The notes beneath the pieces were generated by a model that was not told where the DNA came from, searched no databases, and worked only from the letters and a program-made list of their open reading frames with translations. A stretch of 64,000 nucleotides of DNA from Sitta carolinensis. Taxonomy: Eukaryota; Chordata; Aves; Passeriformes; Sittidae. This document shows, in pieces, positions 1 through 61,541 of this stretch; within the stretch, counting starts at the first letter, position 1; every line of letters starts with the position of its first letter. The DNA is taken from positions 16,100,501-16,164,500 of the forward strand of contig CM063283.1 of the NCBI GenBank assembly GCA_032173965.1, written 5' to 3'. A program made the translations under genes and the position numbers.

Positions 1-881
1 AGAAGACAAAATCCCTTACCATGTCACAAAAGCTGCTCTCCAAACCTCTCCTGCAAATTAATCTAGTTAAAATTCACCAATTAAATTAAGTTTCTTGGGC
101 AGAATCTATCAGAAAACAAAAGTATGTATAGCCACCATGAACAGTAAATCTCCTTGGCTTCAATCATTTTACTGATCCTCAAATAAGGAGAAATCCTAGG
201 GAAAAGACATTTTCCAGTGATTAGTCTTTCCAGTCTTTGCCACAATAGGTGTCTCAAAATACTTCCAGTTTCTTAAGTATTTTCAGATTCTGAGCCCTAA
301 ATAATAATACTGACATTACAATACTACTACTACCTTAGGAAAAACCCAAGCAAATTGGGAAAATATTTTCATTATTCTAAAGCACACATTATTTATTGCC
401 ATGTAACACCTCATTTACTTTCCTGAAGACTAGACATTATTACCATCAAGGAAGCATCTCAGAAGGGCAGTTCCCACTACGAAAATCTTATAGTCTTTAC
501 AAACACACTAATCTGAAAAATTTCCTTTCTATGCACACAACCTGTGTCATACTCATCTCATCCAGTGCCACCTCAACTGCCTGTGTGGGCACTTCGTCAC
601 CCTTCAAAGTGCAAGGATCCAATTCCAATCCAAATCTAAGATATTCAATACTGAAATCCAATGGACTGCAAACAGCAGGGATCTGACTTCACGTCCTCTG
701 AATCGCAGTATTATAAGCACACACTGAGATGCTCAAACTAGTCTCATACTGTAAGCTCACATTAATCAAACACAGAAAACTTACCCTAAAATTTTCAGGA
801 AAAGTACAGTTTAAATAACATTATTTCTTAAATTCTCGATAAAATTTTAAGACTGAACAAAAGTCAACCATCAACATGTAC
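1..881 (-). other. ABHD10 intron 4 (partial)
   Basis: AT-rich sequence downstream (on the minus strand) of the exon-4 donor. I found no reading that matches the missing ABHD10 C-terminus (catalytic Asp/His), so the last exon is inferred to lie outside the window. Confidence 0.75.
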
Positions 882-1019
882 CTCAATGGGAAGCCTCTTA
901 AAAGTTGTTACAAGGTGATCTGCTGCTACAGCTACTCCAACCAGAGCAGCTACTTTATCTGGGCGTGCTATTGCAGCATGAAGCATCAGCCACCCACCCA
1001 TGCTGGAGCCCACCAGTAT
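882..1019 (-). CDS. ABHD10: ABHD10 coding exon 4 (nucleophile elbow)
   Basis: 138 nt = 46 codons, phase 0 at both ends. The acceptor is CTTTTCCAG/ATACTGG and the donor ATTGAG/GTACAT. It reads [20 protein letters not shown]..., with the G-x-S-x-G serine-hydrolase motif. Human has Leu where this bird has Met after the nucleophile Ser (recalled). It is followed by intron sequence to base 1. Confidence 0.95.
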
Positions 1020-4000
1020 CTGGAAAAGAAAATTAAAAAAGAGAAGAAAATATAGTATTTTACAGGAAATGGCTAATAGGTTTTTTCTTCTTGCACAAAG
1101 TATCAGTTTTCACTTGGTATAACTATTTAAACCTTGGGCATAATCCTGCTGTCCTTACCCAGGCAGAACTGCTGTCACTTCCAGGGGAAATTTTGCCTGA
1201 GTAAGCACCACAAGATCTGGTATTTATTATTCTGTTTGGCATGGCTGGTTATTGCTGTCTGAGACTGAACACTGTAAACAAAATGAGAGTTGAAACAATT
1301 CAGTATAATAAGCATACTTTTATGTTTCCTTCTCAAGATAAATGCACATGGTAAAGGCTCAGTGCAGTGAAAGAAGTAAACAAAAGCAATTCATAATAAA
1401 AAATTGTTTTAAACACAATACTAGGTATTTCTAGGTTGTAGGAGATTCCAGGTTTCTCACAGTAATTTCTAAAGTAACTGAAGAAATCAATGCTGCTTCT
1501 CCTGCCTGTTTTTTAAAGATATTTAATCATATAGAGTATCTTGTAATCTTCCTGCAAATCCTTTAATGAATGCATCAGCATAGGACAGTGACACACTTTT
1601 TCATTAACAGGGCCACATTGCACTGGAACAATTCCTCGTCCCCTGTCAGGTGGCAACTCTACCATGAGGCTTTCTGAGACTCTCTAGGACAACAGCCCTG
1701 CTCTGGAAGCAGCAGCTTCTAATAAAAAACCTCCAGGAGGTCCTGCCAACCCATGCTTCCATGATTGTGTGACCTTCCTGCTTGCAAAAGAGCGTCTATG
1801 AATATGAACTCTCAAATGATTCAGCCTGGAAGTGAGCAGGTGTCAGCTGCTGAGGAAAAGCTACTGTTGACCAGAGCCATTATGGCATATTTTTGATCAA
1901 GGTTCTACCCTGAGGGAAAAGCAGCATTCTATATTTAAAAATAAAATATAACCTGTGGTCCATCTGTAAGTTCATCCAGTATAGACAGAACATCTTTTCT
2001 CCACTTCCCAATTGTACACTCTTCAAATTTACCATCCGAACTTCCACATCCTGTATAGTCAAATCTGAAAAAATAACCATCAACACAAAAGTCACAGTAC
2101 TGTCTATAGCAACACAGACACTAACTAAATACTACTGTATAATCAAATCAGCAGGGGAGAAGATACCACATTGAGTATTTTCTTACTTGGTCCTGTTTAT
2201 CACTACGACCAGAAATCACATAAAAATGGTTTAAATACAACATACACAGCTAAGTTATGCAGCATTATCTATTATTTGATATAACATCATAATTTACAAG
2301 AATAGACAAAAAATTTCCATTACAGACAAAAAAACCCCAAACCCTCAGAAACTTCATTTTTAAAGGTATTTTTAAAATGTACAAACTCTTTCAAACACTG
2401 AACCCAAATACAAAGACTTATGACACACAGCATTCAATCTCATCTATTGAAGGACAGCATCACCAAGCAGGTGCATGTTCTTCTAAACCCACAGAAGACA
2501 TAGGGTAACTTAATCAGACTTGGCAGGTAAGGACAGTGTTTATAGCGGTAACTTAAAAACCAGAACTCCGGGTCCTTAATTTTTAATTGTAATGCCTGCA
2601 GCCTGACAGTAACATGGCTGGCTAGACTACAGAAAATTAAAGAATTTTCTGAATTACTTTCAGAATATATTCTCCTGATTTACCTCAGTCTCTCTACTGA
2701 CAGAAATCCCACATTTGGAAATGGAAGAAAGACTTCTTATCATGTATACAAGCTCCCTTAGCACAGAGAGCATCCCAACCCAAATGCCAAAGTTTACGTA
2801 TTTGTGTTAAAACCCCTTCTCCCAACCCACTGTTTCTCATGGACAATACTCCTCTACGTACCTGATGAAGGCATGGCCTAATGATTTGCAGAAATCTTCA
2901 AGGGCAGTTGCTTTCTGACCATTCATATTTGAATTGAAGCCTGGAAGGAAAATAACCCCTGGATTCCTCCCTTTTAGCTTCTGATAAGCAATATTTGGTC
3001 GATCTGGTCGAGTAAGAAAGCTGACCGATGACTTCAGCCTGCAAACTAATAAGAGGAGCCATTTAGTACAATCATCATGATAACCATGGCAGAAACACAA
3101 GTTTTTATAAACCTAGGGTATGGCAGATATGGATATACTATGTGAAAATAAGGTATTTTGGCTTAAGAGAGAAGAAAAAAAGCATCTCCTATATTCTTTA
3201 ATGATTGACAAGTACTGATGAACCTTAAAGAAAGTTTATTGTGATTAATTCTCAAATCATTAAACACCAACCACGAGTTCATGCAGCAATTAGCAAAGTG
3301 GTTGACTGAAAATGAACACTAAGGCTTCCTAGGCTTCATCAGTCCTCATGTTTCATACCATCTTGAATACATTTACTCATTTCAGAAAAAATCTCCCCAT
3401 TTAATATCTGCTTAGTTTAACCTTTTATTTTCAAAAAAGCAAAATTTTGAGACTAGAGTACTCTGTGCAATGGAAGTTTACAAGTATATAAGATGATAAA
3501 TTTTTAATGAAAATTAAAATTGAAAGATAAAATTGCACCTTTATCAAAACCCTGGATCCACACGATATATGGAGATACAGGGACAAGTTCATAATCAAGA
3601 ATTGGGAAAGAATCTTGTGACTAACTTTTTCATCTTGATGAGCATAATGCAATATTAGCATTGTTTGAACCAAATGAAATAAATAACATCAAACAAGGAA
3701 ATAAGATTAACAGAGGAAATGCTCACTAATTAATAATTCTGCTGAATCTCAACAGCTGCTACAAGATTTAATCTAACTTTAGCAGTCAGTTATACCTCTG
3801 CTGCAGGTGAGGACAAGTAATTCGTAGAGAGCTGTTAAGCAGATTTAATCCACTCTATGATCCAAGTCAGCAAGGTAATTTGATGAACTGAAAGCTTGGT
3901 CAAGTCTTCTAAGACTTTGACACTCTTAATTCTTAGATTAGAAGATGACTGGCTCTTCAACGGTGGGGCACAGAAACTATGCAACCCAAAATAAAGTGTC

Positions 4001-5982
4001 AGGACTTCCTATGGGTGGATAAATAGTGGAAAACTCAAGCCCCGAGAGTATCACACCACTTTGCTGTCCTGCAGACTTGAGTTCTCTTTAGTCACTGCCA
4101 GACAGATTACATTCAAGGGGGTTTGGGGGGTTGGTTTGTTGTTAAACTTGGATGTGCATGAGTAAGTTTGGATACATAACAGATACAAGGTGCTGGTAGC
4201 ATTCAGCGCTTTTCCACGGTCCAACAGAAATTGTATCATTTGAACTATTAGATAAAAACATTAAATTGCTCTTCAAACAATGAGGTTATGCTACTGAGGC
4301 ATGACTTGTTTATAAAGGTGAACGACTTCCATAGTAAAGGTATTCAGATGCATTGACACTGTGGCTTTTGATTTGTGTGTCTTTCACTAAGCCAGCCACT
4401 TCTTCAAGTAAGAGGAGACACACCAAGAAGCGCTGCATTTAATAGAAAAATAATTGGGAGTATTTTTCTTCCCCTTAAGCCCTGACAGCCATCTCTGAAA
4501 GCACTTGTCTTCCATGCTGCAGCACTCTGGAGGTATCCTCAAATTACTTCGACAATGGGCAGAGTTCCAACTGCAGCTACAAGACACAACCACTGTCTAA
4601 GCTATTTCACAAACTATTCTTCCACTTAACAAGTTAATGGAAGCACCAGCAGCAATCTCAACCTGAATAATGCAAAGCCCTAAAGCAACCACCGCATCCA
4701 ACCCAAAACCAAAGCTCAATGCAGTCACCCTCTCAGATTTCCCTTTAGACAGACAAAACCGCCTGCAGCTACCCAGTAATTTCTCCTTCTGATTTTAGAA
4801 AAGACCTTGGTAAAAGCAGGGAAGCATTTCTGAAGGGTGCAAGGCAGGTATTAATGTTTATAAAAGCAAGTTACAGACAGAAGGTGATAGCCACAGGAAG
4901 ACCACGTGACCCTTGCCTGATGGTATCTATGGAATTCTCTTCATAATGGAGTCACTGTGTACTTTTATGAACACCAGAAATTGGGACTGAAACCAGTGTT
5001 ACATTACACATCAAAACCACAGTAGTTCCCTGAACAACTCTGGGAATGTTCCTGCATGAGATGTCCACACTGCCAGCAGCAGCAGATTAATGCTGCTGTG
5101 ACAGGTAATGGACTCAACCCTGTCCACGCCTGGTTTCATGCCTCCCACATTCCAGCAGGAACTGCTGTTTGACCTGGTCCCAAAGCACCTAAAGACACAC
5201 TCAAATAAACAGATACTATGATAATGTTACTGTTATAAGGACACAGAAAGGGAGAAAAACACATGAACAAAATCCCACTGTTTTCAAGCTTTTATGCAGC
5301 TACAAAATGTGTGGCAAGTAAGTTTTACCCATTGAGCAATTTTAGATGAGATTCATCTGTCCAATTAAAGGCAATGAATAAACTCAACAGGTCAGACGAG
5401 CACGGGGTCTGACCCATCGACAAGGGACACTGCGTGTTTGAGGAGAGGTGGATCTCACTCAGAAGTGGATGCTCCGCCAGGCAGGCACCTTTCACACCTG
5501 CTCAAGCGAACTGGCGCACGATTCCCAGCCCCTCAAAATCCACCAGGGGCAAGAGCTCAGAGACAACAAAACACACGAGGAAAAGCAGCTGCCCTGCCCT
5601 GTGCACAGACACCGAGCCTCCCCTCGGGCCTGGCGGGGAGGAGAAGCCTGTCGGGAACACCGTCGTAACGGAACCGAGTTTAAGATGCCCATCCCCACGA
5701 GAGATGGGCATCTCTGGTGGCTGCGCCCCGGCCCTTCCCGAAGGCGACGGGCCTGAAAGAGAGGACAGGGTGCCACCCGCAGCTGCCCGAGAGCCGCCCG
5801 GCGGCCGCCACAGCCGGCACCCACAAACATTCTCTCCCCTCCGACTCGCACCCCTTCTGCTCCGAGCTCCCCGCGGCCCTTCGCTTACCCAGGAGCGCCC
5901 GGGCCGCCCTCAGCGGTGACAGCGATGCCCGCAGGGCCGAAGCTCGGCCGGCCCGCACCAGCATTCCCGCCATGGCCGCCAT
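882..5982 (-). CDS. ABHD10: ABHD10, mitochondrial alpha/beta hydrolase (3'-partial, exons 1-4)
   Basis: Spliced CDS, join of 5889-5982, 2862-3045, 1953-2064 and 882-1019 on the minus strand; phases agree and give 176 open codons. Residues 1-30 ([12 protein letters not shown]...) are Arg/Ala/Leu-rich with no acidic residue, as expected of a mitochondrial presequence. The core begins with [17 protein letters not shown], then [39 protein letters not shown] and the nucleophile elbow GSSMGG (Ser about 136). These match the ABHD10 family closely in order and spacing. Family knowledge: ABHD10 is a mitochondrial serine hydrolase that removes S-acyl groups (for example from PRDX5) and cleaves acyl-glucuronides. 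The acid and histidine of the triad and the C-terminus lie in the last exon, beyond base 1, so the gene is cut by the window and is not itself broken. It lies directly downstream of PHLDB2 on the same strand, but has its own CpG-island promoter. Confidence 0.95.
1020..1952 (-). other. ABHD10 intron 3
   Basis: Intron between exons 4 and 3 (933 bp) with canonical GT-AG ends. No repeat or motif stood out. Confidence 0.85.
1953..2064 (-). CDS. ABHD10: ABHD10 coding exon 3
   Basis: 112 nt, acceptor TTTTTTCAG/ATTTGAC and donor CCACAG/GTTATA. It reads [20 protein letters not shown] then [17 protein letters not shown]. This is the strand, oxyanion-region Gly-rich loop and helix that precede the nucleophile in ABHD10. 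It ends in phase 0. Confidence 0.95.
2065..2861 (-). other. ABHD10 intron 2
   Basis: Intron of 797 bp, GT-AG. Nothing further seen. Confidence 0.85.
2862..3045 (-). CDS. ABHD10: ABHD10 coding exon 2
   Basis: 184 nt. The acceptor is CTCTTATTAG/TTTGCAGG and the donor ATCAG/GTACGT. It encodes [18 protein letters not shown]... to [11 protein letters not shown] second AG lies 7 nt inside (GCAG/GCTGAAG) but would create an immediate TGA; only the outer AG keeps frame with exon 1. The Cys-Arg-x-Lys start also matches the mammalian junction as I recall it. Confidence 0.93.
3046..5888 (-). other. ABHD10 intron 1
   Basis: First intron, 2.8 kb, rising in GC and CpG toward its 5' end (about 5430 onward) as it enters the promoter CpG island. 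No other exon or clear repeat was recognised. Confidence 0.8.
5889..5982 (-). CDS. ABHD10: ABHD10 coding exon 1 (transit peptide)
   Basis: 94 nt from ATG at 5982 to the donor CTCCTGG/GTAAGC (GT at 5888-5887), leaving phase 1. Two in-frame ATGs (5982 and 5973) both have G at -3 and +4. The first is chosen as the 5'-most, but the second would still give a full presequence. It encodes an Arg-rich peptide ([20 protein letters not shown]...) typical of mitochondrial import. Confidence 0.9.
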
Positions 5983-5993
5983 GGCCGCCGCTC

Positions 5994-6003
5994 GCGCACG
6001 CGC
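5994..6003. promoter_or_regulatory. NRF1-like palindrome in ABHD10 promoter
   Basis: GCGCACGCGC matches the core of the NRF1 consensus (YGCGCAYGCGCR), with only the outer 3' position deviating. It sits 12 bp upstream of the ABHD10 ATG. NRF1 commonly drives nuclear genes for mitochondrial proteins, which fits the product. Binding is inferred. Confidence 0.45.
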
Positions 6004-6204
6004 CGCTCGCCTCCCCCGGCTGTGAAGCGACGGCCGGGGCGGGGCGGGCCGCAGTCCGGGCTGAGCCTCTCTGGAAACGGACGCCTTTTGTCAATAAAAA
6101 AAGCCAAAACGCTGAGCGCGCATCTCTCAGCGAGCGTGTTCTCCCAGAGCCAGCTGTGCCTTGTAGCCAAGAAGGCCAAAGATGTGCATTGGAAGAGCAT
6201 TGCT

Positions 6205-6440
6205 AGCAGGTCGAGAGAGGTGATCCAGCCCCTCTGCTCAGCCCTAATGAGGGATCTCTGGAGTGCTGTGTCCAGGTGTTGGCTCCTCAGATTAGGATGG
6301 ACACGGAGCTCCTGGAGTGGGTCCAGTGACAGGCAAGGAGGGCGATTGGAGCGCCTCTCTTAGGACGAGAGGCCGAGGGAAAGGCCTGGGCGTGTTCGGC
6401 CTCGAGAAGAGACGGCTGAGGAGGGACCTCATTAATGGGC
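6205..6440 (+). repeat. CR1 LINE 3'-end fragment (plus orientation)
   Basis: Recognisable degenerate avian CR1 text: gaggtgatccagcccctctg, then ctggagtgctgtgtccagg, cacggagctcctggag, and ggcctcgagaagagacggct followed by gaggagggacctcatta. This is the end of the reverse-transcriptase ORF region, with several indels and stops, so it is dead. It lies just upstream of the ABHD10 CpG island and is one of the clearest signs that the genome is avian. Confidence 0.8.
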
Positions 6441-6537
6441 TCACACCTCCTTGCCTTCTCTCAGCCTTGGGTATATGAGCACAGGAACCAAAACTACATC
6501 TTTATGCACTTTACCTTTTATATACAGGCCATAGCAC

Positions 6538-6665
6538 CCACAAAAAAACAAACAAACAAAAAAAAAACCCAACCAAACAAACAAAAACCCCAAAAAACCC
6601 CAAAAACAAAACACCCCCCCCCAAAAAAAAAAAAAAAAAAACAAAACCAAAAAAAAAACCCACAC
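6538..6665. repeat. A/C-rich low-complexity tract
   Basis: Runs of A broken by C and CC (for example accccccccccaaaa-like stretches) with no coding sense. It lies between two oppositely oriented CR1 pieces and directly abuts the 3' tail of the second. Confidence 0.85.
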
Positions 6666-6900
6666 CCATAGAATTTCCAAATCATTTAGATTGGAAAAGA
6701 TCTTAAATACCATTGAGTCCAACATTTGACCAAATGCCACCATGTCAACTGACACTGTGTGTCACATCCAGTCATTTCTTGAATACCTCCAGGGATGTCT
6801 CTCCACCACCTCCCTGGGCAGCCCGTTCCAATGCTTGACAAGCCCTTCTGTGAAGAAATTCTTCCTGATGTCTAACCTCCCTGGGCACATGAAAATGAAC
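6664..6900 (-). repeat. CR1 LINE 3'-end fragment (minus orientation)
   Basis: Begins with catagaat (the CR1 terminal octamer in reverse), then attggaaaagatcttaaata, ctccagggatgtctctccac, gggcagcccgttccaatgct, and gtgaagaaattcttcctgat. This is the typical reverse complement of the avian CR1 3' end. It lies in the short ABHD10-PHLDB2 intergenic space. Confidence 0.85.
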
Positions 6901-7590
6901 GCTGGGAAAGGTCAGTGCCTGCTAAGGTAAAGGTGTTTTCCCATCCAAGCACCAGGCTAGCACCTGTAAGTCACGGGACACAGTAGAGGAGGTTTTTAAG
7001 GCTCAGACTGTGGGCTTTGCAATTGCCCAAGAGCCTTCAGGGTAAGCAGGTATTTGACTCCCAGGTGGGTAAGCTTGAAGGGCTTTTATGATCAGTGCAG
7101 ACTGGTCATAAAAGGGGATGCCTACCACCATGCTCTACTTATGTTATCTTGATGTACACCACTACAGAACAGTGCACACCCCACTTCACGATGATGATGG
7201 CAAACTTAGTGAAAACAAATCAATCATAAAACCACACTGGTTTTCATTTCCACAGTGAGTTGATACTCTCATTCTGGTCATGTCTAAGTCAAATATTGGG
7301 ATAACTTTGAAATCCTTAAACTCAAGCAATTTCTGGTTTGCAGTTAAACAAAAAAAATTGTCAATATCCAAAGATGGTAATAGATTTTTCAAACAGGTTC
7401 ATAAAAAATGAAAAAGGTACTATATTATGTACATGCAGAAAACAGACTACACCTCTAATTTCACTGTCCTCCAAAAGATTATTTTCCATAGCTCTTGTTG
7501 GGAAAATACATGGAATACTTCAATTTGCAGTCAGTTTGCAGGACTGTATACAACTATTTAAAAGACAAGCAGAAATGTCTCAGGATAATG
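6901..7590. other. Intergenic, between PHLDB2 3' end and ABHD10 upstream repeats
   Basis: No exon, RNA gene or clear repeat was seen. PHLDB2 transcription is inferred to end near the upper-coordinate edge of this stretch. Confidence 0.5.
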
Positions 7591-7594
7591 CAGC

Positions 7595-9388
7595 AAGTGT
7601 ATTTTTAAAAACGTTTATTGAAATGCCTTCATTGCTTCATGCAGAATACAAAAATCATTATTAGAAAACCTTTATAACTATACTTAGGAGTAAAATCAAG
7701 ATACATCAGGGAAAAATAATAACTGTATAAACAAAAGCAATTTATTTGATAGTGTTTTAAATTATAGATTACAGGCTGTGATCTGCACAGATGATAACAA
7801 TTATTTTGCAACAAGTCTCTTCTTTTATGATTCAAGTTAAAACTGATGTTTGTCATGCTGGAGCAACCAGATCACCTGTATATACCACAAATCTGTTTAT
7901 TATAGTTACAGGGTTTTAAAAGTACAACAAAAATATCCTGCCAGCATACTTCTATTCTGTTTTCAGTTTATTTATTCAATCAAAAGCCATTAACTTTTCA
8001 TCAAGGAAAAAAAGGCTAATGTTCTAGTCCACAAACCAGAGTGTGTAAGTTTCAATTACTGAAATAGAACCTCTTTAAAGTCATAATGTGACACTTTCTT
8101 GAAGTTCATTTCAATTAAATAATTTATATTTTTGCAATATTACTCAAGGACTTGGAGGCGATTTTGAAATGGGAGACTACTGCACCCTCAGTGTTTTTTA
8201 CTGTTTTAGGAATCTCAACCACTACTACTTCAAAATTTCAGGGATTTTTATTTATACACTGCTTAGTGTAAACTCTTAGAACTCACCTTTTTTTTAATTC
8301 TATTTGACAGCATTATTCTGAGCAGATATACATTAAACAACAAAACAACTCTCTGGGACTGAAAGCTTGGCTCCAAAGAATTCAGATGGGTAGATATTTT
8401 GGTGCTGGATTCCAGGCAGGCAGTGTTAGAGAGATTTCAATAGTGTTCGCTTGGCACAGAGTAAGATTAGAACCACACTGGGACCTTACTACATAAAAGA
8501 AAATTGCTGTAGGGTCCAGTATCAGTTTATTCTGTTCAATGGGGAAGAGTAAAAAAATCCCTCTTTATAAGGAAGTTAATACATGTGTTTCTATTTCTCA
8601 TCCCTGTGGAAAAAAATGCATCTTTATAAAGCTATCTTTCTTTTTTTTTGTTTGTTTTTTTTTGTTGAGCTCCATAGATGCAAACTTAAACATACAGTTG
8701 TTGCCACAAAGTGTTTGAACACAGAGAACATAACAATTTAATTACATAAAAAGTCATTAAGAGTTTTGGCACTGTCCCCTTACAGAAAGTTAGGTACAAG
8801 TAACAATATGAAAACGTAAGGGAATCATGTAACTCTTTGGCTCTGTTGTAACAGTTAACTACTAAGGCAAGAACTTTGTGTACCTTAGGGCTGTTTTTTG
8901 TTTGTATTTTTATAAAATACTTGACTAAAAGTTTTAAAAAGTCACCTAATCATCTATAAATGTCACATGTTGCATATTAAAATATATGCTTATTACACCT
9001 TTTTGTTTCACTAGAATTTTTGCATACCAATGAGAACACACAAACTTGTAAACTGTTCAGTATAAATTTATGAAGACATTCTCTATATAAGAGAATTTGT
9101 AGAAACTAATCATTCAATCAAGATGCTGTAATTAAAATTGCCTGATTATTCATTTTGGAGCACTATGATTCTCTCAACAGCTTTAGCTCATTCAATCCTA
9201 TGAAGATCAGCTACAACAGGTAACAACCCCCCCTCTTCAATGCATTTGTAACCCCCTTTCAATCTGAGGTTTCGGGTGCACATCATAAGGAGGACATTTT
9301 GGGGTATTCACTGGCTTTTCAGCTGTCACTAGCTATGGCTAACTTCATTAGTTTTGTTATTGCAGGATGCCCTATTGCTCCCCTTTTA
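7595..9388 (-). other. PHLDB2: PHLDB2 3'UTR (inferred extent)
   Basis: AT-rich sequence after the stop with no further coding. Minus-strand AATAAA hexamers occur at 8531-8526, 8252-8247, 7972-7967, 7901-7896 and 7619-7614. The last, followed by a T-rich stretch (TCTGCTTGTCTTTT), is taken as the main cleavage signal. The true end needs transcript data. Confidence 0.45.
7614..7619 (-). terminator. PHLDB2: Candidate PHLDB2 polyadenylation signal
   Basis: Canonical AATAAA on the minus strand, about 1.77 kb after the stop, with a T/GT-rich element 40-60 nt downstream. Earlier hexamers could give shorter isoforms. Confidence 0.45.
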
Positions 9389-61528
<52,140 letters not shown>

Positions 61529-61541
61529 AATCTTACTGAAT

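Larger units (their letters stand above)
5430..6120. promoter_or_regulatory. ABHD10: CpG-island promoter of ABHD10
   Basis: The only extended GC- and CpG-rich stretch in the window, covering ABHD10 exon 1 and the start of intron 1. A GC-box cluster (ggggcggggcggg) lies at 6036-6048, about 60 bp upstream of the ATG. No TATA box is evident, as is usual for a housekeeping promoter. The transcription start is inferred between about 5990 and 6080. The extent was judged by eye; observed/expected CpG was not computed. Confidence 0.75.

Noticed and set aside
5434..5919. 161-aa plus-strand ORF overlapping the ABHD10 promoter
   Set aside because: Explained by the low stop-codon density of the CpG island; no conserved feature, and it overlaps ABHD10 exon 1 antisense.
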